The notes: a model not told the origin generated them from the sequence alone. DNA of 64,000 nucleotides from Halioxenophilus aromaticivorans (GCF_042850945.1 NZ_AP031496.1:3162001-3226000); one strand, 5' to 3'; counted from the first letter of the stretch, positions 1-9,046 are shown. Program-made: numbers and translations.

Positions 1-1
1 A

Positions 2-814
2 GAATTACTGCTGCAAGAAGGCTGCACGCATTTTGCCGGCGCCACTCCGTTTTTAACGCAGACTTTGCAATCTGCCAAAAAAGTTAAAAGCCATTTACCT
101 GATTTAAAAGTGTTTATTTGCGGCGGCGCATCAGTGCCCCCGAGTTTAATTTATGAGGCCAGCGACTACTTTGCCAAGGCTGCCGTTACCCGCGCCTACG
201 GCTCCACGGAAGTGCCGGTTATGAGCGTTGGAGTGTTGGATACCAACGATGTAAAACACGCCGCAGAAACCGACGGCAAGCCAGGCTTGGCGGATATCAT
301 TTTAGCCAGGCCCGATGGCGAAGCTTCAGAGACAGGCGAAGTCATTGCCAAAGGCCCGCAAATGCTGGCCGGCTTTTTACATACCGAGGACGAAGCCAAT
401 GCATTTACGACGAACGGATACTACAAAACCGGGGATTTGGCGTGCTGGCAAGATGATTCTTTTTTGGTAATTAACGGCAGGCTAAAGGACATTATTATCC
501 GCAACGGCGAGAACATCGCACCTAAAGAAATTGAGGATTTATTAGTTGATTTGCCCCAGATTAAAGAAGTTGCCATAGTCGGCCTACCCGACCCAAAAAC
601 TGGGGAAAGAGCCTGTGCGGTTATTGTGGCAGCACAGGGACAAGAGCCGGACATCAACACCCTAGTTGAACATTTGGCTCAGTTAGGGGTGGCGAAATTT
701 AAGTATCCGGAGCGCGTTGAGCTTTGGTCGGCACTGCCAAAAAACGACGCTGGCAAAGTGTTAAAACACAAAATAAAGGAAATTATAGAGCAAGCAGATA
801 AAGAAGCTAGCTAA
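2..814 (+). CDS. Acyl-CoA synthetase (AMP-forming), C-terminal part; 5' end outside window
   Basis: The reading frame is open from base 2 and the gene begins upstream of the window, so about 270 C-terminal codons are visible. The protein belongs to the ANL (AMP-binding ligase) superfamily, which activates a carboxylic acid with ATP and transfers it to CoA. Visible landmarks are YGSTEVP (the A5-like adenylate motif), YKTGDLACW, the hinge region GRLKDIIIRNGENI, and the C-terminal catalytic lysine motif PKNDAGKVLK. The domain is complete at its C-terminus and ends in TAA. The substrate cannot be told from this part; a fatty or cyclic acid is possible. It faces the leftward valine-degradation genes across a DUF2244 gene, so a role in acyl-CoA catabolism is likely but inferred. 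The family call is firm; substrate and start are unknown. Confidence 0.9.
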   Translation, partial: ELLLQEGCTHFAGATPFLTQTLQSAKKVKSHLPDLKVFICGGASVPPSLIYEASDYFAKAAVTRAYGSTEVPVMSVGVLDTNDVKHAAETDGKPGLADIILARPDGEASETGEVIAKGPQMLAGFLHTEDEANAFTTNGYYKTGDLACWQDDSFLVINGRLKDIIIRNGENIAPKEIEDLLVDLPQIKEVAIVGLPDPKTGERACAVIVAAQGQEPDINTLVEHLAQLGVAKFKYPERVELWSALPKNDAGKVLKHKIKEIIEQADKEAS

Positions 815-873
815 TAAGGCCAAGCACTGCGTAGCACGTCACCGCGTTGCGCTACATCGGCTATAGCACCAAG

Positions 874-1374
874 CTAGATCGCCAAGGTTGACGGCAAATA
901 CCTTTGGATGGGTAAGCCTTGGCGTCTCAGCGCTTCTATTAATGATTGCTTGTCATCATCATTTAGAAACGACCCCAGCTGAACGCGGTTTGCGTGGTCG
1001 AATAGGTGAATATCACCACCCTGAGCTCCTGCGTTCTGAGCCACCGAAAACTGTGCCCGTGAGCGTAACAGTTGCACGCTTCGCTGTTGCCGTAATGCTA
1101 TATTACGCACACAAATCGAGGCTAGCTGCAGCGTAACGGTTTGAGTTTTTTGGTTGGCACGGTAAACACGACGTAACACAGTGAATAGTAACGCGATTTC
1201 AAGGCCTGCAAACGGTACCACAGGCCACACACCCATAATCAACCAGCCTACCGCAACAGTTACAGACACAAAGGCTAGGAAAGCGCCGCACATAATATTT
1301 TGCAATAAACCGGCAGACCGGTTAGGCACCAGTGTTATGATGAACGCGTTTTTTTGTTCAAGCAAAACCACCAT
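874..1374 (-). CDS. DUF2244 family integral membrane protein
   Basis: The protein matches the DUF2244 family as I know it: an N-terminal phrase ending in PNRSAG, then two close hydrophobic segments (the second contains WPVVPFAGLEIALL) and a cytoplasmic tail with strands and a final helix ending near IEALRR. Family function is unknown; members often sit near cytochrome oxidase genes or stand alone. The longer frame begins with TTG at 1425, but an ATG at 1374 preceded by AGAGG fits the family length (about 166 residues) better; ATG 1395 is an alternative. It converges with the acyl-CoA synthetase and lies 40 bases downstream of nothing else on its strand except mmsB, so it may be read from the mms operon. 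Function is not assigned. Confidence 0.8.
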   Translation of the reverse strand: MVVLLEQKNAFIITLVPNRSAGLLQNIMCGAFLAFVSVTVAVGWLIMGVWPVVPFAGLEIALLFTVLRRVYRANQKTQTVTLQLASICVRNIALRQQRSVQLLRSRAQFSVAQNAGAQGGDIHLFDHANRVQLGSFLNDDDKQSLIEALRRQGLPIQRYLPSTLAI

Positions 1375-1466
1375 GGCGCGGCGCCTCTGATACATTGGAA
1401 TGACCAGAGTATAGGCTAAAGCCAAAACCTTTGTACAACCAGCTCCAAGCCGATTACGTCATCACG

Positions 1467-2387
1467 TTAGTTTGGTAGCTCACCGAACATTTTTACAATG
1501 CTGGAAAAGTCTTTTCGGCCGTTGCTAGCGTCTGCCTGCCTGAATACTGAGTAGAGGTTACGTGCCGCCGCACCGAGAGGGATAGATGCCGCTGAGGACT
1601 TGGCCGCGTCCATGGCTAAGTTAAGATCTTTAAGCATCAGGTCGACGAAAAAACCGCCTTCGTAGTCCCTCGATGCCGGTACACCCTCTGCCACCCCTGG
1701 GTATGGGTTGTATTTTTCCAATGACCAGTTAGCGCCAGAGCTTTTCAGCATAATATCCGACAGAACGGTAGGGTCGAGGCCGTGCTTAACCCCCATTTGA
1801 ATGGCTTCGCTGGTACCAATCATATGAATCGCCAGCAGCATATTATTGCAAATTTTAGCTACGGCTCCGGCACCTATGTCTCCGGCGTGGAAGATATTAT
1901 TACCCATCACCGAGAGCACCTCCTTGGCCCGCTCAACATGCTGGCTGTCACCGCCGCACATAAAGGCTAAACTCCCCGCTGCTGCTGCCGCCGTGCCGCC
2001 GGAAACCGGAGCATCAATAAATGCGATGCCCTTTGCACTGGCTACCTTGCCAATGGCTCGAGAGGACTCGGCTGCTACCGTGGAGCAATCGATAAATAAA
2101 GTACTGTCCTTCGCCAAGCCCAACAGCCCAGGTTGCTGGCTGTCGCCGCTGCCTAGCATGGTGGATTCGACGATCTGCCCGTTGGGTAGCATAGTAATAA
2201 CAAAATCGGCACCCTCAACTGCGGCGGCCGCTGTGGTGAACGTTTTACACCCGGCGGATTGGGCTTGCTCCAGGGCGTGCTCAGACAGGTCAAAAGCCTG
2301 TACGACAAACCCGGCCTTGGCTAGGTTTGCAGCCATGGGGCCACCCATGTTACCGAGACCTACGAAAGCGACGATTTGATTATTCAT
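1467..2387 (-). CDS. mmsB: 3-hydroxyisobutyrate dehydrogenase
   Basis: This enzyme oxidises 3-hydroxyisobutyrate to methylmalonate semialdehyde with NAD+, the penultimate step of valine degradation in this cluster. At 306 residues it has the usual length. The N-terminal Rossmann loop reads GLGNMGGPMAANLAKAG (about residues 10-26), the substrate motif is DAPVSGGTAAA (about 125-135), and the catalytic lysine lies in KICNNMLLAI (about 180-190). ATG at 2387 has AAAGGC upstream. It is the last recognisable gene of the leftward mms operon, 212 bases after the hydrolase gene, so it may also have its own promoter. The call is firm on motifs and context. Confidence 0.95.
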   Translation of the reverse strand: MNNQIVAFVGLGNMGGPMAANLAKAGFVVQAFDLSEHALEQAQSAGCKTFTTAAAAVEGADFVITMLPNGQIVESTMLGSGDSQQPGLLGLAKDSTLFIDCSTVAAESSRAIGKVASAKGIAFIDAPVSGGTAAAAAGSLAFMCGGDSQHVERAKEVLSVMGNNIFHAGDIGAGAVAKICNNMLLAIHMIGTSEAIQMGVKHGLDPTVLSDIMLKSSGANWSLEKYNPYPGVAEGVPASRDYEGGFFVDLMLKDLNLAMDAAKSSAASIPLGAAARNLYSVFRQADASNGRKDFSSIVKMFGELPN

Positions 2388-2599
2388 TATTAGTGCCTTT
2401 TTATGAAGGGTTATTGGGTTTAAGAAGGTTTGTTTGGGCTTTAAAACCTACAACCGCATTTGGGTCGTTACACGGCGCAGAATTGAAAAGTGCTTTATTG
2501 CCGCGTAAAAACCATAAACCGTAAGCACTGGCTAAGTGGCGCACGCAGCACCACGCTCTAACCGCCCCACCCTGGCGTCTTACCCCATAGGGTATTTGC

Positions 2600-3700
2600 C
2601 TATAGGCCCGCTAACGGATGCTCACCTGCCCATGGCGCATCAAAATGAGCCAAAATAAATTCATCGGATACCTCATCCAATGTGGCTGGGCTAAACTGAG
2701 GGTTTTTGTCTTTATCGATTAATAACGCGCGCACTCCTTCGGCAAAATTGTCGTATTTCAAACAGTTACACGACAAAATTAATTCCATCTGAAAAACTTC
2801 TTTCAGCGACATATGCAAACTGGCTTGCAGTTGTGCGAAAACCAATTTTACTGTGGTTGGGCAACCAGCTTTTAGGGTAGCTGCGGCTTTGCTAAGCCAT
2901 TCGACCTCACCGGCGTAACTGACAATATTTTCTACAATTTGCTCTTGGGTCGCCGCTGCAAAAAATGCTTGTATGAGATCGAAATTTACACGTACTTGAG
3001 ACTGCGGTTTTTCCGTGGCATCCGTTTGTAACGCCAACAAGACTTCGGTGACGACTTGGTGGTGATCGTATTCCCAACTTGACTTGGCCAATCGCGCCAG
3101 CACCGAGCTCCATTGCGCATGGTTCAAATAGTAATCGGCCAAACCCACAAACAAGGTGTCTGCTGCGTTGATAGAGGCGCCGGTCAGAGCTAAAAATAAA
3201 CCCACGTCACCCGGCATTTTGTTTAAAAACCAAGAGCCACCCACATCCGGGTACAAACCAATGGTTACTTCTGGCATAGCCAAGCGGGTTTTTTCGGTAA
3301 CCACACGATGGCTAGCACCGGACAGCAGACCAAGCCCACCACCCATTACGATGCCATGGCCCCAACACACGATGGGTTTGGGATAGACATGAATAAGATA
3401 ATCGAGCTGATATTCCAGAGTGAAGAATTCTTGCCCGCGGCTGTCGTTGTTCACTGCTGAATTGTGCAATTGCACTACGTCGCCGCCGGCGCAAAAGCCT
3501 TTATCACCGCTGCCGCGCAACAGCACACACACCACCGAGTCATCGGCCTGCCAGGCTTGCAACTGCTGAAACAGCGCCTGCGCCATGTCGTAGTTTAACG
3601 AATTCAACGCTTTGGGAGCGTTTAGCTCGGCAATGCCTATTTTGTTTCCGTTGCTGGTGGCCTGGTAAGAAAACAGCACCGGTGCGTTTTGATCACTCAT
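2600..3700 (-). CDS. Enoyl-CoA hydratase/isomerase family protein, 3-hydroxyisobutyryl-CoA hydrolase type
   Basis: At 366 residues this is a long crotonase-family protein of the HIBCH type, which releases 3-hydroxyisobutyrate and CoA from 3-hydroxyisobutyryl-CoA in valine breakdown. The oxyanion-hole motif is GFCAGGDV (about residue 70) with GHGIVMGGGLGL following. The HIBCH-type catalytic stretch MPEVTIGLYPDVGGS (about 145-160) contains the expected Glu and Asp, and the long C-terminal region is present. It sits between the acyl-CoA dehydrogenase and mmsB. No separate short enoyl-CoA hydratase is seen in the window, so methacrylyl-CoA hydration must be supplied elsewhere or by this protein. 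HIBCH is preferred over a simple hydratase because of length and the DVGGS motif. ATG 3700 has AGG seven bases upstream. Confidence 0.9.
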   Translation of the reverse strand: MSDQNAPVLFSYQATSNGNKIGIAELNAPKALNSLNYDMAQALFQQLQAWQADDSVVCVLLRGSGDKGFCAGGDVVQLHNSAVNNDSRGQEFFTLEYQLDYLIHVYPKPIVCWGHGIVMGGGLGLLSGASHRVVTEKTRLAMPEVTIGLYPDVGGSWFLNKMPGDVGLFLALTGASINAADTLFVGLADYYLNHAQWSSVLARLAKSSWEYDHHQVVTEVLLALQTDATEKPQSQVRVNFDLIQAFFAAATQEQIVENIVSYAGEVEWLSKAAATLKAGCPTTVKLVFAQLQASLHMSLKEVFQMELILSCNCLKYDNFAEGVRALLIDKDKNPQFSPATLDEVSDEFILAHFDAPWAGEHPLAGL

Positions 3701-3755
3701 AACATACCTATTAAATTAGTGAATACCGTGGCCGAGTGTCGCACGTAAACTGGTG

Positions 3756-4922
3756 TTATTGAATCTCTTGGGTGGCGTTATCCTGCAATAAACGCCGGCC
3801 TGTGATCACTCGCATAACCTCGTTGGTACCTTCCAAGATTTGATGAACACGCACATCACGCAAATAACGTTCAATGGGGTATTCGCGCAAATAGCCGTAG
3901 CCGCCGTGCATTTGCAAGCATTGGTTACAGATGTCGAAGCCGGCGTCAGTGGCAAAGCGTTTGGCCATGGCGCAGTACACGGTTTTTTCTGCGTGGTTGG
4001 TGTCAATGGCCTCGGCCGCCATACGCACCATCTGCCGCGCGGCAACTAATTCCGTCACCATGTCGGCCAAGCGAAATTGCAGCGCTTGGTTTTCGGCAAT
4101 AGCTTTGCCAAATTGCTGCCTGGTGCGAATATATTCCTGGGTGATATCCAGGCACGCCTGGGCTGCACCAAGCGAGCAAGCCGCAATATTAATTCGCCCA
4201 CCATCGATGCCCTTCATGGCGATTTTAAAGCCCTCGCCCTCTTCGCCCAGTAGACACTCCTCTGGGATTTCTACGTTATCGAAGCTGATGGCGCGTGTGG
4301 GCTGGCTGTTCCAACCCAGTTTGGTTTCATTTTTGCCATACTCAATACCCGGCAGATTGGCCGGTATAGCAAATGCTGAGATACCCTTTGCGCCGGAATC
4401 GGACGCTCCGGTCCTGAGCATTACAATAAGAATATCCGTGGCGCCGGCGCCAGATATAAACATCTTGCCGCCGTTAACAATGTATTTGTCACCCTGCTTT
4501 TTAGCGGTAGATTTGAGTGACGCGGCATCCGAACCGGCATTGGGCTCCGTTAAACAGTATGACGCCAAGCTTTTCCCACTAATAAGCGCTTCGGCCCAGA
4601 TTTTTTTGAGGGAATCGCAACCCCAGCTGCAAAGCATCCAAGTGGCCATATTATGAATGGATATAAATGCCGCCGTGGAAGTACAACCAGCGGCGAGCTC
4701 CTCCAAAATAATGGTGGTGTCCAACCGCGACAAACCTAAACCACCCTGCTCTTCGGGCACGTACATGCCACAGAATCCCAACTCCCCGGCAGCAGCTATC
4801 ACTTCTTTTGGAAATATTTTTTCTTCGTCCCAGCGTGCCGCATGTGGAGCCATCTCGCCTTGAGCAAATGAACGAGCCGCTTCTCGGTAGGCTAATTGAT
4901 CATCAGATAGGTGTAAGCTCAT
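3756..4922 (-). CDS. Acyl-CoA dehydrogenase, probably isobutyryl-CoA dehydrogenase
   Basis: This FAD-dependent acyl-CoA dehydrogenase probably converts isobutyryl-CoA to methacrylyl-CoA. Family signatures are CLTEPNAGSDAASLKS (about residues 120-135), RQQFGKAI, QMHGGYGYLREYPIER, and the catalytic glutamate in LEGTNEVM near the C-terminus. From ATG 4922 the protein has 388 residues, the family norm; AAAAGGA lies just upstream, which favours this start over the TTG at 4943. It follows mmsA by about 90 bases and precedes the HIBCH gene by 55 bases, as part of one operon. The substrate is inferred from the valine-pathway neighbours; short branched-chain acyl-CoA in general is possible. Confidence 0.92.
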   Translation of the reverse strand: MSLHLSDDQLAYREAARSFAQGEMAPHAARWDEEKIFPKEVIAAAGELGFCGMYVPEEQGGLGLSRLDTTIILEELAAGCTSTAAFISIHNMATWMLCSWGCDSLKKIWAEALISGKSLASYCLTEPNAGSDAASLKSTAKKQGDKYIVNGGKMFISGAGATDILIVMLRTGASDSGAKGISAFAIPANLPGIEYGKNETKLGWNSQPTRAISFDNVEIPEECLLGEEGEGFKIAMKGIDGGRINIAACSLGAAQACLDITQEYIRTRQQFGKAIAENQALQFRLADMVTELVAARQMVRMAAEAIDTNHAEKTVYCAMAKRFATDAGFDICNQCLQMHGGYGYLREYPIERYLRDVRVHQILEGTNEVMRVITGRRLLQDNATQEIQ

Positions 4923-5011
4923 TGTTATTATCCTTTTAGGCAAACTGAAGACGGGACTTAAATACTATGGCCAGAAGCCTGGCCATAGTGCCACTTAAGC
5001 TACTTTGAGGG

Positions 5012-6547
5012 TTACTTTAAGTGGATGGACATATTAGGGCCAGTAGCCGCCACGTCATCCTCAAACCAGCGCGCGGTAACGGTTTGAGTTTTGGTGTAGA
5101 AACGCACGGCTTGTTTACCGTAGGCATGGTGATCACCAAAGAACGAATTACGCCAACCGGTGAACGAGAAGAACGGCAGTGGTACAGGGATTGGGATATT
5201 AATGCCAACCATGCCAACTTCGATTTCGTGCTGATAAGTGCGGGCTGCACCACCGGACGAGGTAAATATAGAGGTGCCGTTACCGAACGGACAGTCATTA
5301 ACCAGTTTGATGGCATCAGCCAGGGTATCAACTTCTACCAGGCACAACACTGGACCGAAGATCTCGTCCTTGTACACGTCCATATCTGGTGTAACTTTTC
5401 CAAATACGGTTGGGCCAACCCAGTTGCCGTCAGGGTAACCGGCTACGGTGCAGTCACTGCCGTCCAGCAAACACTCGGCCCCCTGCTCCTTACCTTTGGC
5501 GATAGCGCTTAAAATACGCTGCTTAGACGCTGGGCTGATCTGAGGGCCATAGGCAGACTCAGAATCCCTCCAGTGGCCAGGGCGTACCTTTTTGAAAGCT
5601 TCTACAATGTCTTGCTTCCACTCACGCGCTTCTCCCACCAATACAGCCACGGAAATGGCCATACAACGCTGGCCGGCAGCGCCAGCGGCTGCACCCAGCA
5701 AGTTGTTGATGACCTGCTGCTTTTGCGCATCGGGCATAACGACCATGTGGTTCTTGGCACCGGCCATGGCTTGCACACGCTTCATGGCGCCGGTTCCAGT
5801 GCTGTAAATGTGCTTGGCAACAGGCACCGAGCCCACAAATGAGATGGCAGCGGTATCTGGGTGTGTTAGCAGTTGATCCACCTGGTGACGACCGCCGTGC
5901 AACAATTGCACAACACCTTTGGGCGCGCCGGCTTCTTCAAATAATTGAATAAGGCGCATGGGCGTAATTGGATCTTGCTCTGAGGGCTTAAGAATAAACG
6001 TGTTACCGCAAGCAATGGCCAGTGGGAACATCCACAGAGGAATCATGGCTGGGAAGTTAAACGGCGTAATACCGACGCACACACCAACCGGATGGGTGTA
6101 GCTGTAGGTATCGATCTTGTTGGCCACATTAGCGACGGTTTCACCCATCAAATTAGAGGAAATGTTGGCTGCCTGCTCCACAACCTCAATGCCTCGCCAA
6201 ACATCACCCTTAGCATCCTCGAAGGTTTTTCCCAGCTCCTGGGAAATAATGGTGGCCAGTTCATCCTGGTGTTCTTTTAACAGATCTTGGTATTTGAGCA
6301 TGATACGGGCGCGCGTTGGCACCGGTACATCCTTCCAAGACTGAAAAGTCTCCCTGGCACTGGCAACAGCGGCGTTGACCTCTGCCTCGGTGGCGAAAGG
6401 CGCTTTGGTCAGCACCTTTTGGGTGGCGGGATCAGTGACTTCTAAGGTCTCTGTGGCTGTGCTCTTCACCCATTCTCCGCCAATAAACAGCGGTAGCGTT
6501 TCGGGGAATTTTCCTGCTTCGGCGTCTATAAAGGTCAACTCAGACAT
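5012..6547 (-). CDS. mmsA: Methylmalonate-semialdehyde dehydrogenase (CoA-acylating)
   Basis: This CoA-acylating aldehyde dehydrogenase turns methylmalonate semialdehyde, NAD+ and CoA into propionyl-CoA and CO2, completing valine degradation. Motifs are GITPFNFPAMIP (about residues 160-171), FVGSVPVAKHIY, and the catalytic cysteine in GQRCMAIS (about residue 295), followed by KDEIFGPVL and INIPIPVPLPFFSFTG. That proline-rich sequence is typical of the MmsA subgroup and not of general aldehyde dehydrogenases. At 511 residues it is slightly longer than usual because of both ends. ATG 6547 is preceded by GAGGAAG. It is the first gene of the leftward operon and is divergent from an AraC regulator. 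Confidence 0.95.
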   Translation of the reverse strand: MSELTFIDAEAGKFPETLPLFIGGEWVKSTATETLEVTDPATQKVLTKAPFATEAEVNAAVASARETFQSWKDVPVPTRARIMLKYQDLLKEHQDELATIISQELGKTFEDAKGDVWRGIEVVEQAANISSNLMGETVANVANKIDTYSYTHPVGVCVGITPFNFPAMIPLWMFPLAIACGNTFILKPSEQDPITPMRLIQLFEEAGAPKGVVQLLHGGRHQVDQLLTHPDTAAISFVGSVPVAKHIYSTGTGAMKRVQAMAGAKNHMVVMPDAQKQQVINNLLGAAAGAAGQRCMAISVAVLVGEAREWKQDIVEAFKKVRPGHWRDSESAYGPQISPASKQRILSAIAKGKEQGAECLLDGSDCTVAGYPDGNWVGPTVFGKVTPDMDVYKDEIFGPVLCLVEVDTLADAIKLVNDCPFGNGTSIFTSSGGAARTYQHEIEVGMVGINIPIPVPLPFFSFTGWRNSFFGDHHAYGKQAVRFYTKTQTVTARWFEDDVAATGPNMSIHLK

Positions 6548-6589
6548 TGTGACTTCCTCGTAATTTCTTATACGTATTGTGTATTACGC

Positions 6590-6606
6590 TTAATGGAGAC
6601 CATTAA
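6590..6606. promoter_or_regulatory. Perfect inverted repeat between mmsA and araC-type gene (candidate operator)
   Basis: TTAATGG, a 3-base spacer AGA, and CCATTAA form a perfect 7-bp inverted repeat in the 148-base divergent region. It lies about 45 bases upstream of the mmsA start and about 90 bases upstream of the regulator start. AraC proteins more often bind direct repeats, so the binding factor is not assigned. The symmetry itself is seen directly; the operator role is inference. Confidence 0.35.
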
Positions 6607-6630
6607 AGCACAGCAACCTGTCCGTAGAAA

Positions 6631-6660
6631 TTGACTAAATTGCCCAATACATGGATTATA
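6631..6660 (+). promoter_or_regulatory. Candidate sigma-70 promoter for the AraC-type regulator
   Basis: TTGACT at 6631-6636 is followed, after 18 bases, by ATTATA at 6655-6660 (GATTAT at 6654 with 17-base spacing). This places a start site about 30 bases upstream of the regulator ATG at 6696. It was found by eye only. Confidence 0.35.
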
Positions 6661-6695
6661 TTGCTACTTGTGACTAAAGTAGTACTCTCTTAGCT

Positions 6696-7604
6696 ATGAC
6701 CAGAGATTCCGACTCTTTCAGTATCGACGATAAACTCACTTCGCACTGGCCGTTGCCGGACAACGGAGCGCGTCAGATTACGCCAAAACCCCTGTTAAAA
6801 CAATTATCCAGCCATATTCTGGCAAAAGATCTGCATCCTCTCGGGGTGGGTTTTTACCCCAAAGCCACTGGTCACAAAATGCTCAGAAGCGAGCATACTA
6901 ACTATTTATTGATCTATTGCAGTGCCGGCAATGGACGAATTCGCATAGGCGAAAACACCGAGAGAATCACCATAGGTGACCTTATATTGCTGCCACCCAG
7001 CATATTGCACGAATACCAAGCTGATGACCAATTACCTTGGAGTATTTACTGGCTGCATTTCGATGGAGAGCTGGCAGAAGAATACGCCAGCACCATTAGA
7101 ACAGAAGGCTACCGCGCCAATATCGGCCTGCAGCACGCGCTGATAGAGCACTTTGAAAGGCTGTTTAATATGAGGGAACGAGGCATTTCGGTGAGCACCT
7201 ACCTTACGATCTGTGCCCAGGTGAAACTGCTGTTGCTAACGGCCTCTATTTTGTCGAAGCGCCCGGAGGTTGAACAGACCTCCCACAACAGCCTGCACGA
7301 TGCCATTGACTATATGCGCAACCATGTAGACGAAGATCTTCACTTAGAGCAATTAGCGTCGCTGTGTAACCTTTCCAAGTTTCATTTTGTGCGCAAATTT
7401 AAAACCTTTACCGGTCACACGCCAATCCAATACTTCATCCAACTAAAAATTGAAAAGGCCTGCCGTCTGCTGGATAACACCCAGCTTTCAATCAAGGAAA
7501 TCTCAGCACAGCTCGGATACCCAGACTCCCTGTATTTCTCCCGATTATTTAAGCGGGTTCTGGGTGTCTCGCCCAAGAATTATCGCCAATTACACTCAGC
7601 GTGA
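6696..7604 (+). CDS. AraC-family transcriptional regulator (probable mms operon regulator)
   Basis: The 302-residue protein has an N-terminal cupin-like ligand domain (about residues 40-140) and a C-terminal double helix-turn-helix (about 200-300) with LEQLASLCNLSKFHFVRKF and a typical second helix ending in YFSRLFKRVLGVSPKNYR. It is divergent from mmsA with 148 bases between. By analogy with MmsR of Pseudomonas, which is an AraC-type activator of mmsAB, it is likely to control valine catabolism; that link is inferred from position. The 3' end overlaps the convergent sterol-desaturase-like gene by 9 bases. Confidence 0.88.
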   Translation: MTRDSDSFSIDDKLTSHWPLPDNGARQITPKPLLKQLSSHILAKDLHPLGVGFYPKATGHKMLRSEHTNYLLIYCSAGNGRIRIGENTERITIGDLILLPPSILHEYQADDQLPWSIYWLHFDGELAEEYASTIRTEGYRANIGLQHALIEHFERLFNMRERGISVSTYLTICAQVKLLLLTASILSKRPEVEQTSHNSLHDAIDYMRNHVDEDLHLEQLASLCNLSKFHFVRKFKTFTGHTPIQYFIQLKIEKACRLLDNTQLSIKEISAQLGYPDSLYFSRLFKRVLGVSPKNYRQLHSA

Positions 7605-8432
7605 TTCTTTTTCCCGGGCAGCGGCTGGTGTGTCTATAAACGGCATAGCCAGCATTTTATCGACCCGTGTTGCCTGTTGCAGTGATGAATATTCTGCCAA
7701 ACCGATTTTCATATCAACGTGCCCTAACCCTGGTTGAGCTTGATAGCTGCAGAATAGGTAATCCCACCAAGAAATGAAAAAGCCAAAATTACGATTGGAT
7801 TCTTTAGGGCTTTGTGAGTGATGTAGGCGATGGAAATCCGGCGTCACCACTACCCTTCTCAGCGTTTTATCCAAAGCCGATGGCAGCGCAAAATTCGCAT
7901 GACTAAATAAAGCGCCGCCGTTTAGCACAATTTCAAAGACAATAACCGCCAGTGCAGGCGCACCGATTAACACCACCGCGGCCAATTTGAATGCCAAAGA
8001 AATCACAATCTCCACGGGGTGGAAGCGCAGCGCAGAGGTAACGTCTAGGTTACCGTCGGCATGATGAACGCGATGAATACGCCACAATAGGGGAATGCGG
8101 TGAAATAATCTGTGCTGCCAATAGACCAAACAATCCAGCGCCAAGAAAGTCATAACGCATTGTGCAAACAGGCTTATATTTACGTGATTGAATAACCCAA
8201 GAGACCGATCCTGAGCCCAAATTGCCGCTGCGGCAGGTAGCAGAGGTACAAGCGCCCGTATAAGCAATATTCCCACAAAAAACAACGCAGCGTTATTAGA
8301 CCAGCGAAAGGCGGTACTTTGGCTTTTCGCGCGCCTTGGTTTTAAAACCTCTAGGCTTGCAAAAAAACAAAAAAGCACTGTAAAACAGGCTAACCGTATG
8401 GCAGGTTCGTGGGATACAAAAAAGTCCGACAT
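7596..8432 (-). CDS. Sterol desaturase / fatty acid hydroxylase family membrane protein
   Basis: This is a membrane-bound di-iron oxygenase-family protein (COG3000 type) of about 278 residues. The histidine clusters expected for iron binding are HRLFH and HRVHH (about residues 120-135), HP in ALRFHP, and HRLHHS in the C-terminal third. Four or so hydrophobic segments surround them. The frame is open up to 8528, but the ATG at 8432 (MSDFFVSHEP) begins at the first hydrophobic segment and has GGGGGC upstream. The substrate is not known; in bacteria relatives act on lipids or carotenoids. It overlaps the AraC gene tail-to-tail. Confidence 0.88.
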   Translation of the reverse strand: MSDFFVSHEPAIRLACFTVLFCFFASLEVLKPRRAKSQSTAFRWSNNAALFFVGILLIRALVPLLPAAAAIWAQDRSLGLFNHVNISLFAQCVMTFLALDCLVYWQHRLFHRIPLLWRIHRVHHADGNLDVTSALRFHPVEIVISLAFKLAAVVLIGAPALAVIVFEIVLNGGALFSHANFALPSALDKTLRRVVVTPDFHRLHHSQSPKESNRNFGFFISWWDYLFCSYQAQPGLGHVDMKIGLAEYSSLQQATRVDKMLAMPFIDTPAAAREKESR

Positions 8433-8460
8433 TGTGCCCCCGACGTAAATTGAGTGTGCT

Positions 8461-9009
8461 TTATTCCGGAAACATTCTGGCGATAAGATTCTCGGCGGTA
8501 TCGGCCACCAAAAGCTCATCCACCACACTTTGACGGACGAAGCCCTGGTCTACACCATGGGATAAAAAAGCTTGTAGGCCTTGATAATAATCTAGGGTAT
8601 TAATTAAACCGCAGCGCTTTTTATGAATTCCCAGCTGTAACCACGTGAGCGCCTCGAAGAGCTCTTCAAAGGTGCCAATGCCGCCGGGCAAAGCCGCAAA
8701 TGCATCGGCTAGGGCCATCATTTTGGCTTTACGCTGGTGCATGTCAGCCACTTCAATAAGTTGGGTGAGCCCAGTGTGGGTGACTTCTCGCTCGCCAATG
8801 ATCGTGGGCATAACGCCGATAACCTCACCACCATTAGCCAGCACTTCATCCGCAAGAATTCCCATAATGCCGATTCCGGCACCGCCGTAAACTAGCGTAA
8901 TACTGCGCTTAGCTAACACTCTGCCGAGTTCTCTAGCCGCTGCTGCATACTCTTCGAAGGCACCCGGACTAGAACCACAATATACGCATAAGGATTTTTC
9001 ATTCTTCAA
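8461..9009 (-). CDS. TIGR00730 / LOG family protein (nucleotide 5'-monophosphate N-ribosidase type)
   Basis: This Rossmann-fold protein belongs to the LOG family once labelled lysine decarboxylase. Motifs are VYCGSSPGAFEEY near the start, GGAGIGIMG, and the signature PGGIGTFEELFEALTW (about residues 100-115). Characterised members hydrolyse cytokinin riboside or purine nucleoside monophosphates to base and ribose phosphate; the cellular role in this host is not known. No ATG is available. TTG at 9009 is preceded by GGGGAG at good spacing, while TTG 9039 and GTG 9033 further upstream have weaker sites. The gene lies just downstream of the TPM genes. Confidence 0.88.
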   Translation of the reverse strand: MKNEKSLCVYCGSSPGAFEEYAAAARELGRVLAKRSITLVYGGAGIGIMGILADEVLANGGEVIGVMPTIIGEREVTHTGLTQLIEVADMHQRKAKMMALADAFAALPGGIGTFEELFEALTWLQLGIHKKRCGLINTLDYYQGLQAFLSHGVDQGFVRQSVVDELLVADTAENLIARMFPE

Positions 9010-9046
9010 AAATTTCTCCCCAAAGTGAACCACTGTCAATGTTGCT

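Noticed and set aside
3931..4656. 241-codon frame on the plus strand
   Set aside because: It lies fully antisense to the acyl-CoA dehydrogenase gene and has no family features; a shadow of codon usage.
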